DNA of 64,000 bases from Polynucleobacter sp. AP-Kolm-20A-A1 (GCF_018688315.1 NZ_CP061315.1:620001-684000); one strand, 5' to 3'; counted from the stretch's first letter, positions 16,645 to 25,661 are shown. A program made the numbers and translations. The notes: generated from the letters alone by a model not told the origin.

Positions 16645-19600
16645 AAAAGTTTGATAACGCCATAGCTTGCGATCCCCATAAGTCAGTTATTGTTTCTGCT
16701 TGCGCTGGTAGTGGTAAAACATGGTTATTAGTTGCTCGCATGATTCGTCTCTTGCTTGCGGGAGCTAAGCCCCATGAAATACTTGCATTAACGTTTACTC
16801 GCAAGGCGGCGCAAGAGATGCGCGACCGTCTTTATGGTTTGCTACAAGAGTTCTCTGCTGCCGATGATGCAACGCTCACAGCTGAGTTGGAGAAAAGAGG
16901 CCTTACAAATGCAGAGGCAATCAAACTACTGCCGCAGGCTAGAGCGCTTTACCTGAAGGTATTGGCAAGCCCTCAGTCTATTGTGATCGACACTTTTCAC
17001 GGTTGGTTTGGCAGATTGCTGAACACGGCCCCCATCTCAGCTGAAGTCCAGCCTGGCTTTAGTTTGCGCGAGGATGGTAAGAGATTATTAGATGAGTGTT
17101 TGGATGATTGGTGGGGCAATCTTCCTGCAGATCTCAAGGCTCACTACGACGTTCTTTTAAAACAATTAGGCGCAAGCAATACCGAAAAATTCTTAATGGG
17201 TAGCTACGGCTTAATGAAGCAGCGTGGCGCCTGGACTTTTTTTGCGCAAGCTTGCAAAGCCAAGGGAATCACTCCCATTGAGCACCTCAAGCAATTTTTA
17301 CCTAGACTCAATTTAGAAAATCCTTTGCTGCACATATGGAATGCGCCTAAGGCGAGAGCGGATCTTGAGTTTCTGGTACGTTGTTTTGCACATAGCAGCA
17401 CGCAAGAAAGTGAGTTCACACCACGTTTGGTGTCTGCTTTGGAGTGTATGCAGCGTGGCGGCGATGTCATGGAAATTGCCGACACACTGCAGCTCGTTTT
17501 TTTAAATGCTGATGGCCAGTCTCGCTCTAATAACAATAAGGCTCTTGGCGCAGTAAAGACTTATCTCAAAAATGAAGGCTTGAGCGATCTCGAGTCAGAT
17601 CACATTGCCTATAAGCAAGCTTGGGCACAAGCCTTTGTTGATTTCTTGGATTGGCAAGCCGAAAAAGAAGTTTATGAATTAAATCAAGCTTGGTTTGCTA
17701 TGAGTGAGCGCATGATGGATCATGCCGCTGCAACTAAAGAAGCAATGCGCGTGCGGGATTTTGATGATTTAGAAATCGGCGTAAGTAAGTTGATGGCTGA
17801 CTCGGCTAATGCAGCGTATTTGCAAGCTCGCTTAGATGCTAGGTATAAACATATCTTGATCGATGAGTTTCAGGATACAAACCCATTGCAGTGGCAAATT
17901 TTGCGCTCCTGGTTTGAGGGGTACGGCGAAGATAAAAGTAAGCCCAGCGTCTTTATTGTGGGAGATCCGAAGCAATCCATTTATCGTTTCCGTAGGGCAG
18001 ACCCACGCTTATTTGCAAGTGCTAAAGAATTTCTAAAGTCTGAAATGGGTGCGGTAGCGCTGGACCAAGATACAACGCGTCGCAATGCGCCCTGCATTAA
18101 CGCAGCAGTGAATGCCACTTTTGACTGCTCGCAATTGCCGCCTACTTATGAGTTTAATGAGCAGGACACTTTGTGGAAGCCCTTGCCAGATGGTTTGCCA
18201 AAGGGGGTTTATGCAAAAGAGGGTGAGGCTGCGCTATTGCCGCTCATTCCTTATATCAAAGAAGAGCCAGAGCCACGAGTAGGCAATGCTTTCGATGCCC
18301 CTATTACTGATGTCAATCAAACAGTTTCGGTTACTCAGCGCTATTTAGAGGGTCAGGAAGTTAGCCGCTTGATTCGTGAGGTGATGGCAACACGTCAAGT
18401 GATGGATGAGCAAGATGGACGCATGGTTTGGCGAGCAGCTAGAGAAAGTGATTTCTTGTTGCTGGTGAAACGTCGTAAATATTTGCCGCAAATTGAGAGG
18501 GCTTTGCGTGAGGCCGATTTGGCCTATGACAGCTCTAGGCTTGGCGGGCTACTCAACACTCTAGAGATAGATGACTTGATTGCATTACTCACTGTATTGC
18601 TATCACCGCGCCATGACTTACCTTTAGCGCAGGTATTAAGAAGTCCTATGTTTGGTTTTACTGATCGGCAAATGCAAAGCCTTAGTATTGCCAAAGCTCA
18701 TCACCAGCAGTACCGCTCTTGGTGGGATGTTGTGCAAGATAGTCAAGATGCTGCAGTTCAAAAGGCTGCTCGCTTTTTGGAACATTGGCGCAGATTGGCT
18801 GAGCGTTTACCGGTACATGACCTGTTAGATCAAATTTATCAAGAAAGTAACTTACGTTTTCAGTATGCAATGAGTGCCCAGCCTTTGGCTCGCGCACAGA
18901 TCATTGCGAACCTAGATGCTTTCTTAGAACTGTCTTTAAATCAAGATGGCGGTCGTTATCCGAGCTTGAGTCGCTTTATCGATGAAATCAATGTAATGCG
19001 TCGAGGCGATGACGATGAAACACCGGATGAAGGCGATGCAGAGGCGGAGTCTGGGGTAGAGCTTGCGGAAGTGGATGTAGACAGCGAGATGTCGGAAGAC
19101 GACAAGCATCGGCGCGTACGCATCATGACAATCCATGGCGCTAAAGGCCTAGAGTCGCCTTTTGTGATTATTTTGGATGCTAATCATACAGTTGGCGCTG
19201 CCGATCATTCTGGTGTTTTGTTGGAGTGGTCACCTAATGATAGAAGTCCATCGCATTTATCGATGTATACCAAGGCCAGCCTCACTTCTCCGCGTAGCAA
19301 AATTCGAGAAGATGAAGAGGTGATTAGTCAAAATGAAAATTGGAACTTGCTGTATGTTGCGATGACTCGCGCTAAACAAGGGCTGTGGATTAGTGGTGTA
19401 GCAAAAGAGCCTACGAGCAATAATCCAACGGGGTTAGATTCAAAATCCTGGTACGCAAGAGTTCAGTTTGGAAAGCTTCCCACTATTGAGCTCGCACTAG
19501 AAAGCCAAATTGATAGTGCTAAGCCATCAAGCCCTTCAAAAGAAAGCGCCTCCGATGCTTTTAGTATTGAAGACTTTCGCATCTCCTGGGAACCGGCAAA

Positions 19601-20147
19601 ACTCAGTCATCAACAGAAGCTGCTTGATATTGAGGGTGGAGCCATAGCGCAAGTCATGCAGACTGAAGAAGCGCCTGACCCAGAAATTCTGGAAGAGGGC
19701 ACGAACTTTCATAAGTTGCTTGAGTTCTTGACTTCAGACTCTAGTAATCAAATAAGGCCACCTATACCAAGCGAGCAAGAGCTCATGAACTGGCTGGGTG
19801 TCGATCAAGAGCATGCAAATACTTTGATTGCTCGTATTAAGGCAGTGTTAGAGACACCAGAGCTCAAACGCTATCTGACATCGGGTGAATGGCTGCAAGC
19901 TTGGAATGAGCTGGACATTGCGAGTGAAGATGGCAAGAGCTATCGCATGGATCGCTTGGTGGAGTTTGATGATCATTTGGCCATCATCGATTACAAACTC
20001 ACGATTCCAGAGGTGGGTAGCGAGAAGTATGAGAAGTATCGCAATCAGTTACAGGGCTATCAGACTGAACTTGCCCGAATCAGAAAAGACAAACCAAACA
20101 AGGCTTACTTGATTTCTGCGCAAGGCAAGATTCAAGAGATCCATTAA
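16641..20147 (+). CDS. addA: AddA-like UvrD/REP helicase-nuclease subunit
   Basis: A 1168-residue superfamily 1A helicase with a C-terminal nuclease. I chose GTG 16641, which overlaps the addB stop and has AGAAAGGGG before it; the ATG at 16596 lies within addB. Motifs in order: Walker A CAGSGKTWLL (about residues 20-29), motif II LIDEFQDTNPLQW (about 407), VGDPKQSIYRFRRADP, RIMTIHGAKGLESP, and LLYVAMTRAKQGLW. The C-terminal RecB-like nuclease has LAIIDYKLT (about 1115). An acidic insert (near residues 800-830) precedes the MTIHGAKG motif. It forms the motor and second nuclease of the AddAB complex. Confidence 0.93.
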   Translation: MKKFDNAIACDPHKSVIVSACAGSGKTWLLVARMIRLLLAGAKPHEILALTFTRKAAQEMRDRLYGLLQEFSAADDATLTAELEKRGLTNAEAIKLLPQARALYLKVLASPQSIVIDTFHGWFGRLLNTAPISAEVQPGFSLREDGKRLLDECLDDWWGNLPADLKAHYDVLLKQLGASNTEKFLMGSYGLMKQRGAWTFFAQACKAKGITPIEHLKQFLPRLNLENPLLHIWNAPKARADLEFLVRCFAHSSTQESEFTPRLVSALECMQRGGDVMEIADTLQLVFLNADGQSRSNNNKALGAVKTYLKNEGLSDLESDHIAYKQAWAQAFVDFLDWQAEKEVYELNQAWFAMSERMMDHAAATKEAMRVRDFDDLEIGVSKLMADSANAAYLQARLDARYKHILIDEFQDTNPLQWQILRSWFEGYGEDKSKPSVFIVGDPKQSIYRFRRADPRLFASAKEFLKSEMGAVALDQDTTRRNAPCINAAVNATFDCSQLPPTYEFNEQDTLWKPLPDGLPKGVYAKEGEAALLPLIPYIKEEPEPRVGNAFDAPITDVNQTVSVTQRYLEGQEVSRLIREVMATRQVMDEQDGRMVWRAARESDFLLLVKRRKYLPQIERALREADLAYDSSRLGGLLNTLEIDDLIALLTVLLSPRHDLPLAQVLRSPMFGFTDRQMQSLSIAKAHHQQYRSWWDVVQDSQDAAVQKAARFLEHWRRLAERLPVHDLLDQIYQESNLRFQYAMSAQPLARAQIIANLDAFLELSLNQDGGRYPSLSRFIDEINVMRRGDDDETPDEGDAEAESGVELAEVDVDSEMSEDDKHRRVRIMTIHGAKGLESPFVIILDANHTVGAADHSGVLLEWSPNDRSPSHLSMYTKASLTSPRSKIREDEEVISQNENWNLLYVAMTRAKQGLWISGVAKEPTSNNPTGLDSKSWYARVQFGKLPTIELALESQIDSAKPSSPSKESASDAFSIEDFRISWEPAKLSHQQKLLDIEGGAIAQVMQTEEAPDPEILEEGTNFHKLLEFLTSDSSNQIRPPIPSEQELMNWLGVDQEHANTLIARIKAVLETPELKRYLTSGEWLQAWNELDIASEDGKSYRMDRLVEFDDHLAIIDYKLTIPEVGSEKYEKYRNQLQGYQTELARIRKDKPNKAYLISAQGKIQEIH

Positions 20148-20207
20148 ACTGAATCAATCGGTTTAGTAGCTCCGCCTTACTTATCGCTTCACTCTTTAGG
20201 AACTCCC

Positions 20208-20711
20208 ATGGCAATTTCAATGTACCAGGCATCTATTCCGCAATTTACGAAGATGCTCACCAATCTCTCCAATATTCTTAAAAAAGGAGAAGAGTTTGCG
20301 CGCGCTAAGGGTATGGATGACGCAGCATTGGTGGAGGGGCGCCTTGCTCCAGATATGTTTCCGCTACCCAAACAAATCCAAATTGCTTGTGATCAAGTCA
20401 AAAATGGCATGGCGCGTTTGGCTGGCGTTGAGATACCCAAATTTGAAGATAACGAAACTACTTTCGCGCAATTGCAAGAACGTATTGCTAAAACTATTGC
20501 TTTTGCCAATAGTCTTAAGCCAGGTCAAGTGGATGGCACTGAGGCAAAAGAAATTAAGTTTTCGATTGGAGAGTGGAACTTCGAGTTTGTCGGTGAGCAG
20601 TATTTGCTGACTTGGATCATTCCTAATTTCTATTTCCATGTGACTACGGCTTATGACATCCTGCGTCACAACGGGGTAGAGATCGGGAAGACAGATTACT
20701 TGGGCGGTTAA
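20208..20711 (+). CDS. DUF1993 family protein
   Basis: A protein of 167 residues matching the DUF1993 pattern: MYQASIPQFTKMLTNLSNILKKGEEFA at the start, RLAPDMFPLPKQIQIACDQVKNGMARLAG (about residues 45-73), and the C-terminal PNFYFHVTTAYDILRHNGVEIGKTDYLG. The family belongs to the DinB/YfiT-like four-helix-bundle group. Conserved histidines there often bind a metal; here His144 (NFYFHVTTAY) and His154 are candidates. No reaction is established. It is followed by a possible 38-residue ORF and a terminator. Confidence 0.88.
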   Translation: MAISMYQASIPQFTKMLTNLSNILKKGEEFARAKGMDDAALVEGRLAPDMFPLPKQIQIACDQVKNGMARLAGVEIPKFEDNETTFAQLQERIAKTIAFANSLKPGQVDGTEAKEIKFSIGEWNFEFVGEQYLLTWIIPNFYFHVTTAYDILRHNGVEIGKTDYLGG

Positions 20712-20722
20712 ACTAGAGGCTT

Positions 20723-20839
20723 ATGGATCACTTTAATAAGCTTGTCGACATTGCTCAGCCTTGGCTGTATCGCGCCAGTATTTATCTTTCAAATGCTTTT
20801 GTCGACGACCCAGCGATCCTGGCCTTTGCATTTTGCTAA
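20723..20839 (+). CDS. Possible 38-residue ORF
   Basis: A short ORF after the DUF1993 gene, 11 bases from its stop, with AGAGG 4 bases before the ATG. The product is amphipathic to hydrophobic (LVDIAQPWLYRASIYLSNAF). It ends just before a strong terminator, which places it inside a transcribed unit. There is no family recognition. Short spacing of the ribosome site and small size make it uncertain. Confidence 0.3.
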   Translation: MDHFNKLVDIAQPWLYRASIYLSNAFVDDPAILAFAFC

Positions 20840-20855
20840 GAGCAAAACAGCCCTG

Positions 20856-20880
20856 AAAAGCCACCTACGGGTGGTTTTTT
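20856..20880 (+). terminator. Rho-independent terminator after the DUF1993 unit
   Basis: The stem CCACC/GGTGG with a TACG tetraloop is flanked by AAAAG on the left and TTTTTT on the right. It isolates the DUF1993 gene from the SOS operon that follows. Confidence 0.88.
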
Positions 20881-20948
20881 GTTGCCTAAATTTTGAGCAA
20901 ATAGCCCTAAAACAACAAAAAGAGCTTCATTTTTGCAGTTTTTACATA

Positions 20949-20968
20949 TACTGTATAAACATACAGTA
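20949..20968 (+). promoter_or_regulatory. LexA binding site (SOS box) of the umuDC operon
   Basis: TACTGTATAAACATACAGTA matches the CTG-N10-CAG rule, and the outer bases continue the palindrome to 47-70 of this line (20947-20970). A TATAAA that could be a -10 element lies inside it (20954-20959), so LexA would block polymerase directly. The box ends 5 bases before the first possible umuD start. Confidence 0.92.
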
Positions 20969-20973
20969 TATTA

Positions 20974-21474
20974 ATGACTATGACGCAAGTAATGAACTCC
21001 GCAAAAGTAACCCTTACCCAGGCACCACAAGCCTTGGCAGGGCATTTTGCCGCCTATGAGCTCAAGCTTCTAAGTCACCGGATTTCAGCTGGATTCCCTA
21101 GTCCAGCGGCAGATTACGCAGAGGACGGCTTAGACCTGAACCATTACCTCGTGCAAAACAAGCCAGCCACTTTCATGTTCACTGTGAAGGGCGACTCCAT
21201 GTTGGGTGCGGGCATTTGCGATGGCGACAAGGTTGTTGTTGATAAAGCCCTTAAGCCAAAACACAAAGATATTGTTGTTGCAGTAGTAGACGGCGAGTAC
21301 ACCATTAAGCGCCTCTATCAATTGCGTGGTCGTATTGAGCTGCAACCAGAAAATCCTAGTTATCAACCCATCACCTTTAACGAAGGCAGTGAGCTGCAAA
21401 TCTGGGGCGTGGTCGTTGGGGTAGTGCGTAAGTACAGCAACGCTAGCACTAGATATAACAAAGAGGGTAAATGA
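20974..21474 (+). CDS. umuD: UmuD-like S24 peptidase, DNA polymerase V accessory subunit
   Basis: A 166-residue self-cleaving protein. The cleavage site is Ala-Gly in [14 protein letters not shown] (residues 39-40), the equivalent of Cys24-Gly25 in E. coli. The Ser-Lys dyad is Ser75 (KGDSMLG) and Lys112 (YTIKRLY), with exactly the 37-residue spacing of Ser60-Lys97 in E. coli. RecA filaments on damaged DNA trigger cleavage to UmuD', which joins UmuC in polymerase V. Starts at 20980 or 20992 are also possible; the last leaves more room for a leader after the SOS box. It lacks a helix-turn-helix, so it is not LexA. umuC begins 2 bases downstream. Confidence 0.95.
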   Translation: MTMTQVMNSAKVTLTQAPQALAGHFAAYELKLLSHRISAGFPSPAADYAEDGLDLNHYLVQNKPATFMFTVKGDSMLGAGICDGDKVVVDKALKPKHKDIVVAVVDGEYTIKRLYQLRGRIELQPENPSYQPITFNEGSELQIWGVVVGVVRKYSNASTRYNKEGK

Positions 21475-21475
21475 T

Positions 21476-22786
21476 ATGAATGCACATAGCACCTCAAATC
21501 CACTCTTCGCACTTGTTGATGTCAATAACTTTTATGTTTCTTGTGAGCGTGTATTTCAGCCAAAACTAGAAGACGTGCCGATGGTAGTGCTCTCGAATAA
21601 TGATGGCTGCGCCGTAGCCCGTAGCGCCGAAGTCAAAGCACTTGGTGTGAAGATGGGCACCCCTTGGTTTCAGATGCAGGAGTTGGCTAAGAAGCATGGC
21701 ATCCAAGCTCAGTCATCCAACTACACGCTATATGGGGATATGAGCAGCAGGGTGGTGCAAGTGCTCAGAACTTTTACTCCGAATCTAGAGGTCTACAGTA
21801 TTGATGAGAGCTTTTTGCAAATCGAGACTGTCCTCAAGCAATATCAAGACACCATTGAGCTAGGTCAAAAGATTAAGCAAGACGTGAAAGACACCACCGG
21901 CTTACCAGTCTGTGTAGGCATTGGTGCTAGCAAGACTTTGGCAAAGCTTGCCAATCACTTGGCTAAAAAGCACAAGCAGTTTGCCGGTGTGTGTGATGTG
22001 AATGCAATGCCAGAAGAAGAGCTCTATCAGTGGATGAGCGAGACTGAAGTGGGCGAGGTATGGGGTATTGGTAAGCAAATCGCTAAAAAACTCAAAGCCC
22101 AAAACATTCACAGCGTATTCGATCTTTTGCAAACTTCTCCGCAGGCCATGCGTCAGCAATTTGGAGTGGTCATGGAGCGCCTCTGTTATGAATTGCATGG
22201 CACCTCTTGCTTACAACTAGAGGAGGTGGCGCCCGCCAAGCAACAAATCATTGCCTCACGCAGCTTTGGCAAGCCAGTGACTAGCCAGACTGAGCCTGCT
22301 CAATCAGTTGCTACTCACGTAGCGCGTGCAGCAGAAAAACTCAGAGCTCAAAACAGCACCACGGGCGCGCTTACGGTGTTTATTCAGACTAATCCGTTTA
22401 AGCAAAACGAGCCGCAGCATCATCAAAGCGTCACGATTCCGTTGGCAGACCCAACAGATAACACTTTGACGTTAACCAATGCAGCCTTGGCAGGCCTTAA
22501 GCAGATCTACCAAGCGAGCTTTCGTTACAAGAAGGCCGGCGTCATTCTGAATTTGATTGGCGATAAACCTACTGCACAGCAATCCTTATTTGAGGATATT
22601 GAGACAAGGGGTAAGTCTGCGCACCTGATGAAGACAGTGGATCAGATTAATACGCGTTTTGGTAATGCAGTGATCAGATCAGCTGCTGCCGGCACTAACA
22701 GCACCAAGCAAGAGTGGCAGATGCGATCAAACAATCGGTCGCCGAACTATACAACTCGCTGGGATGAATTGCCGGTGGCGAGATAA
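21476..22786 (+). CDS. umuC: Translesion DNA polymerase V catalytic subunit UmuC
   Basis: A Y-family polymerase of 436 residues. The catalytic palm shows [17 protein letters not shown] (residues about 10-26, first Asp) and [12 protein letters not shown] (about 100-111, Asp-Glu pair). The finger motif [21 protein letters not shown], the helix-hairpin-helix [11 protein letters not shown] and a C-terminal little-finger domain follow. The tail ([15 protein letters not shown]) is the DUF4113 segment typical of UmuC. With two UmuD' it copies past damaged bases at the cost of mutations. It is second in the LexA-controlled operon, just after umuD, and a small ORF follows it. Confidence 0.96.
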   Translation: MNAHSTSNPLFALVDVNNFYVSCERVFQPKLEDVPMVVLSNNDGCAVARSAEVKALGVKMGTPWFQMQELAKKHGIQAQSSNYTLYGDMSSRVVQVLRTFTPNLEVYSIDESFLQIETVLKQYQDTIELGQKIKQDVKDTTGLPVCVGIGASKTLAKLANHLAKKHKQFAGVCDVNAMPEEELYQWMSETEVGEVWGIGKQIAKKLKAQNIHSVFDLLQTSPQAMRQQFGVVMERLCYELHGTSCLQLEEVAPAKQQIIASRSFGKPVTSQTEPAQSVATHVARAAEKLRAQNSTTGALTVFIQTNPFKQNEPQHHQSVTIPLADPTDNTLTLTNAALAGLKQIYQASFRYKKAGVILNLIGDKPTAQQSLFEDIETRGKSAHLMKTVDQINTRFGNAVIRSAAAGTNSTKQEWQMRSNNRSPNYTTRWDELPVAR

Positions 22787-22848
22787 AGAAATTAAGCAGA
22801 AAACATCAGTAAGTAAATAACACGTAACAACGCATAAAGGAGAAGTAA

Positions 22849-22992
22849 ATGGACGCAATAACCAATTTGATGAATAACTTCAACGGCATTTCTTTGGCAG
22901 TGATCATGATCCTGTCTTACTGCGCAGTATTAAAAAATACCAAGCGCAATGAAAGCACTAATCAGCAAGTGTTTGGTCGCAAGTATCAGTAA
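22849..22992 (+). CDS. 47-residue hypothetical protein at the end of the umuDC operon
   Basis: This ORF has a strong ribosome site (AAGGAGA, 6 bases before the ATG). One hydrophobic stretch (ISLAVIMILSYCAVL, about residues 14-28) is followed by a basic, polar tail (KNTKRNESTNQQVFGRKYQ), the layout of a single-pass membrane protein with a cytoplasmic tail. It lies 62 bases after umuC with no terminator between and directly before a strong one, so it is probably SOS-induced. I do not recognise a family. Small single-pass membrane proteins under LexA control can be toxins (TisB type), but this is only analogy. Confidence 0.7.
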   Translation: MDAITNLMNNFNGISLAVIMILSYCAVLKNTKRNESTNQQVFGRKYQ

Positions 22993-23015
22993 AGAAAAAG
23001 CGGCAGGCCTGGAAG

Positions 23016-23053
23016 GGGAATAAGGAAATCACGGATTCCTTATTCCCTTGCTT
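23016..23053 (+). terminator. Terminator of the umuDC operon
   Basis: A perfect 12-bp stem (GGGAATAAGGAA/TTCCTTATTCCC) with an 8-base loop, then TTGCTTTTTT. The T-run lies only on the plus-strand side, so it serves the SOS operon and not the convergent antitoxin gene. Confidence 0.9.
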
Positions 23054-23055
23054 TT

Positions 23056-23343
23056 TTAGGCGGCCTTTAGTTCAAGCTTAATTCTCTTTCCCAGGGCAGT
23101 TGCTGCACTGGCAAGCGTAATTAAGGTAAGGCTGGTATCAGTTTCATCAAGAAGGCGATTTAAGGCGGCACGACTGGTATGCATTTTCTTTGCCATAGAA
23201 GTTTTCGTGATTTGTTGTTTCACCATTTCACGCTCAATTTGCCAGGCAATGACACGTTTTACTGCTACGGCAGTAGAGTGCTCAAGTAGTGATTCGTCTT
23301 TTAAGAACTGATCAAAATTGCTGCCAATATGTTTCTTCTTCAT
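23056..23343 (-). CDS. HigA-like XRE-family antitoxin
   Basis: A 95-residue protein with a helix-turn-helix (about residues 40-75: QQITKTSMAKKMHTSRAALNRLLDE), which fits XRE-type antitoxins of the HigA class paired with Gp49-like toxins. Its gene follows the toxin gene with a 4-base overlap (ATGA), the toxin-first order typical of higBA. Such antitoxins bind the toxin and repress their own promoter. Its 3' end faces the umuDC terminator. Confidence 0.9.
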   Translation of the reverse strand: MKKKHIGSNFDQFLKDESLLEHSTAVAVKRVIAWQIEREMVKQQITKTSMAKKMHTSRAALNRLLDETDTSLTLITLASAATALGKRIKLELKAA

Positions 23344-23687
23344 AATCCTCTCCTTAGCTGCTTTACTCTAGTTCTTGCTAAATCTAAATCAGGCTTTGGT
23401 GTCTTTTGTTGTTTCTTGATGAATCCATGTATTAGCACCATGGAGTTGCCATCAAGTAGAAATAGAATTCTGGCAATTCCGTTGCTTAGTCTGCTGCGCA
23501 CTTCCCAAAGCTCGCTATCAATATGTCTCGCAAGGGGCATGCCAAGCGGCCAGCCAAACTGAATAGTTTTTATGTCTTTACCCATCACTTTTTTGTCCTT
23601 GGGGCTTAGTAGTTGAAGCCATTGCCTAACAGGCTCATTGCCAGCTTCAGTCTTAAAAAAGTACACATCTAGTATTGGCTTCTTCAT
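23340..23687 (-). CDS. HigB/Gp49-like (RelE superfamily) toxin
   Basis: A 115-residue protein matching the phage-derived Gp49-like/HigB family: VYFFKTEAGNEPVRQWLQLLSPKDKKVMGKDIKTIQFGWPLGMPLARHI near the N-terminus, then LWEVRSRLSNGIARILFLLDG and LIHGFIKKQQKTP. The conserved Arg in ELWEVRSRLSNGIAR and the Lys-rich HGFIKKQQKTP strand fit the ribosome-dependent mRNA interferase fold. It is first in the two-gene operon. A 16-bp palindrome lies 10 bases before its ATG. Confidence 0.92.
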   Translation of the reverse strand: MKKPILDVYFFKTEAGNEPVRQWLQLLSPKDKKVMGKDIKTIQFGWPLGMPLARHIDSELWEVRSRLSNGIARILFLLDGNSMVLIHGFIKKQQKTPKPDLDLARTRVKQLRRGL

Positions 23688-23696
23688 TCATATAGC

Positions 23697-23712
23697 GTAC
23701 CAATATTGATAC
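23697..23712 (-). promoter_or_regulatory. Candidate antitoxin operator upstream of the toxin-antitoxin pair
   Basis: GTACCAATATTGATAC is a 16-bp inverted repeat with one mismatched pair (CAATATTG core perfect). Its position just before the first gene fits autorepression by the HigA-like protein. No direct proof exists in the sequence. Confidence 0.5.
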
Positions 23713-23806
23713 ATATATTACATCAGAAATTACTGAAAAGCTTGTAGGGGAGTTTTAATGGAAAAAACTGCCAAGGGTTAGGCCAACCCAAGCGAGAGAA
23801 TTAAGG

Positions 23807-24484
23807 CTACTTGGCTTCTAAAGCTTTGCGTAAGTATCCAGAAACATTGTCCTGGCGCAGCAACCATTGTTTATAGTCGCTCGGTACCTGACTAATCAAT
23901 TCACCCTTGTGTTTGCCATAAGGCATAGTCTTCGGAATTCTGGCCTTCTCGGACATTTCCCATAGATCATCCAATGAGACGGGATGTAGCTTATCGATAA
24001 TTTGCCCAACAATCTTTGAGCAAATCCACACATCTGCTAAGGCGCTATGCGCATTGCGTAGTTGATCTCTAGCGGTGTCGCGTTCAAAGTAATACAGTAG
24101 GGCGCTTTGAGTATGGCTATCTAAATTAGGCCAAAGACTGCGTGCCAGCGCCAAAGTGCATATTCGTTTGACATCAGGACTGCCAATTGCTACCCAGTCA
24201 AAATCAATGTTGTGGCCAATTAAATATTTGGTGCCAGCCGGCAATCTAAAAGAGCTGCTGGCTGGGCAGTTCACCAACTCTTCATCCATGATGTGATGGG
24301 TGGCTAGAGCGCCTAAGCTAATCGGCTTACCTGGGTTGTATCGCTGCACCCAAGGATTGCCGACTTCAAATGGATTGAGAGAGGTGACATCAAGTGATGC
24401 CGCCTCAATGATGACCGCATCGTTCTTGTCGGTTGCTTCTACATCGAAAATAATGGCTTGGGGCATAAAGAAGTTGGTTGGCAC
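23807..24484 (-). CDS. DnaQ-fold 3'-5' exonuclease (ExoX-like) with DUF3820 tail
   Basis: A protein of 225 residues. The DEDDh exonuclease shows FDVEATD (Exo I, about residue 13), LIGHNIDFDWVAIGSPD (Exo II, about 88) and NAHSALADVW (Exo III, His and Asp, about 145). The C-terminal 40 residues (MPYGKHKGELISQVPSDYKQWLLRQ) form a DUF3820-type module seen on some ExoX-like enzymes. The first start is GTG at 24484; ATG at 24466 (MPQAIIFDVEATD) is equally plausible since neither has a good ribosome site. It probably trims DNA 3' ends in repair. It stands alone beside the toxin-antitoxin pair. Confidence 0.88.
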   Translation of the reverse strand: MPTNFFMPQAIIFDVEATDKNDAVIIEAASLDVTSLNPFEVGNPWVQRYNPGKPISLGALATHHIMDEELVNCPASSSFRLPAGTKYLIGHNIDFDWVAIGSPDVKRICTLALARSLWPNLDSHTQSALLYYFERDTARDQLRNAHSALADVWICSKIVGQIIDKLHPVSLDDLWEMSEKARIPKTMPYGKHKGELISQVPSDYKQWLLRQDNVSGYLRKALEAK

Positions 24485-24563
24485 TGGATGATCCCATTGT
24501 GCCTTGAATTGATTTAGTCTATGGTTATTATCTATTCACCCATATTAAACCCAAGGAAATATA

Positions 24564-25553
24564 GTGAAATCATTATTGGCTATCGTGTTGGCGTCTATCT
24601 TTTCTGTCGCATTGGCTCAACAAAAAACAGCCATTATTCAAACGGATCAGATTCAGCAAGCAATTTCTCGTGGTGCGATTATTTGGGATGTGCGCGATGA
24701 AAAAAGCTATTTAGATGGCCATATCCCAGGGGCAATTAATATAGGCGAAGTCGGTAGCGTACTGCGTGATCCAAATAAGGAAGATTACATTCCTACGGAG
24801 CAAATCCAGAAGATTTTTAACGCCGCGGGTTTAGATGTAAATCAAGATATTGTTGTCTATGGCGCACGGGGTAATCCATACGCTTACTTTGGTCTGTACA
24901 CCATTAATTACTTTGGTGGAAAAAATGCACAGATTTATCACGATGGTATTGATGGTTGGAAGCAAGCAGGTCTACCGATTCAAAAGGAGCGTCAAACCCT
25001 GTCGCCAGTATCTGTAGTGCTAGTAGCTCAACCACAGTTGGTTGTGAGCAATGAGGAAATGCTCAAAATTGCCCAATCAAAATCTGCGCAAATCATTGAT
25101 GCGAGAACTCCAGATGAATTCTCTGGGAAAGACATCCGAGCCATCCGGGGCGGACATATTCCAAATTCCATCAACATTCCTTTTGAAGATAATTGGCAAG
25201 ACCCAGCTACGGCAATTAAGTTGGGTAAAAAGCAGGTTGCCGATAACTCTGGCATGTCCCTTAAAAATCAAACGGATCTAAAAAAACTGTATGCCAATCT
25301 GGACCCCAATAAGGAGACGGTGGTGTATTGTCAAAGCGGTGTCCGTGCCGCTGAAACCGCAGTGGTATTAAAGACCTTGGGTTTTAAGAAGGTTAAGGTT
25401 TATGACTCGGCTTGGCTTGGTTGGGGGAACAACCTTAAAGCGCCGGTAGCGGAAGAAACTTTTTTAAATGTTGGCGCACTTAACGCGAAGATGGCGGCAA
25501 TGCAAAATAGGATTGGTCAGCTGGAAGAGGCATTGAAAAATAAAAGTAACTAA
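24564..25553 (+). CDS. Exported tandem rhodanese (sulfurtransferase)
   Basis: A protein of 329 residues with a signal peptide (MKSLLAIVLASIFSVALAQQ, probable cleavage after residue 18 or 20), so it is periplasmic. Two rhodanese domains follow: residues about 25-140 and 160-285. The second has the active Cys256 in YCQSGVRAAE; in the first the matching loop reads YGARGNPYAY, with no Cys, so that domain is inactive, as in most tandem rhodaneses. A short coiled-coil-like tail (MAAMQNRIGQLEEALKNK) ends the protein. It could use thiosulfate or handle sulfane sulfur in the periplasm. Start is GTG with AAGGAA before it. Confidence 0.9.
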   Translation: MKSLLAIVLASIFSVALAQQKTAIIQTDQIQQAISRGAIIWDVRDEKSYLDGHIPGAINIGEVGSVLRDPNKEDYIPTEQIQKIFNAAGLDVNQDIVVYGARGNPYAYFGLYTINYFGGKNAQIYHDGIDGWKQAGLPIQKERQTLSPVSVVLVAQPQLVVSNEEMLKIAQSKSAQIIDARTPDEFSGKDIRAIRGGHIPNSINIPFEDNWQDPATAIKLGKKQVADNSGMSLKNQTDLKKLYANLDPNKETVVYCQSGVRAAETAVVLKTLGFKKVKVYDSAWLGWGNNLKAPVAEETFLNVGALNAKMAAMQNRIGQLEEALKNKSN

Positions 25554-25661
25554 TGCGGAATATTAAAACTCCTCATTCTTACGTCTAAATCAGCTACTAC
25601 GCCTATTCGTTAAGCTCTTAAGGTTCTACGCTCACTCCTTCTATACAGAGGAGAGCTTGCC

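Noticed and set aside
20742..21059. 105-codon ORF across the SOS box
   Set aside because: It runs through a terminator and the LexA site and into umuD in another frame; no ribosome site and atypical composition.
23050..24490. Possible defence island around the toxin-antitoxin pair and exonuclease
   Set aside because: Only the toxin-antitoxin pair and a stand-alone DnaQ-fold exonuclease are there; no nuclease-effector, integrase, repeat or boundary is seen.
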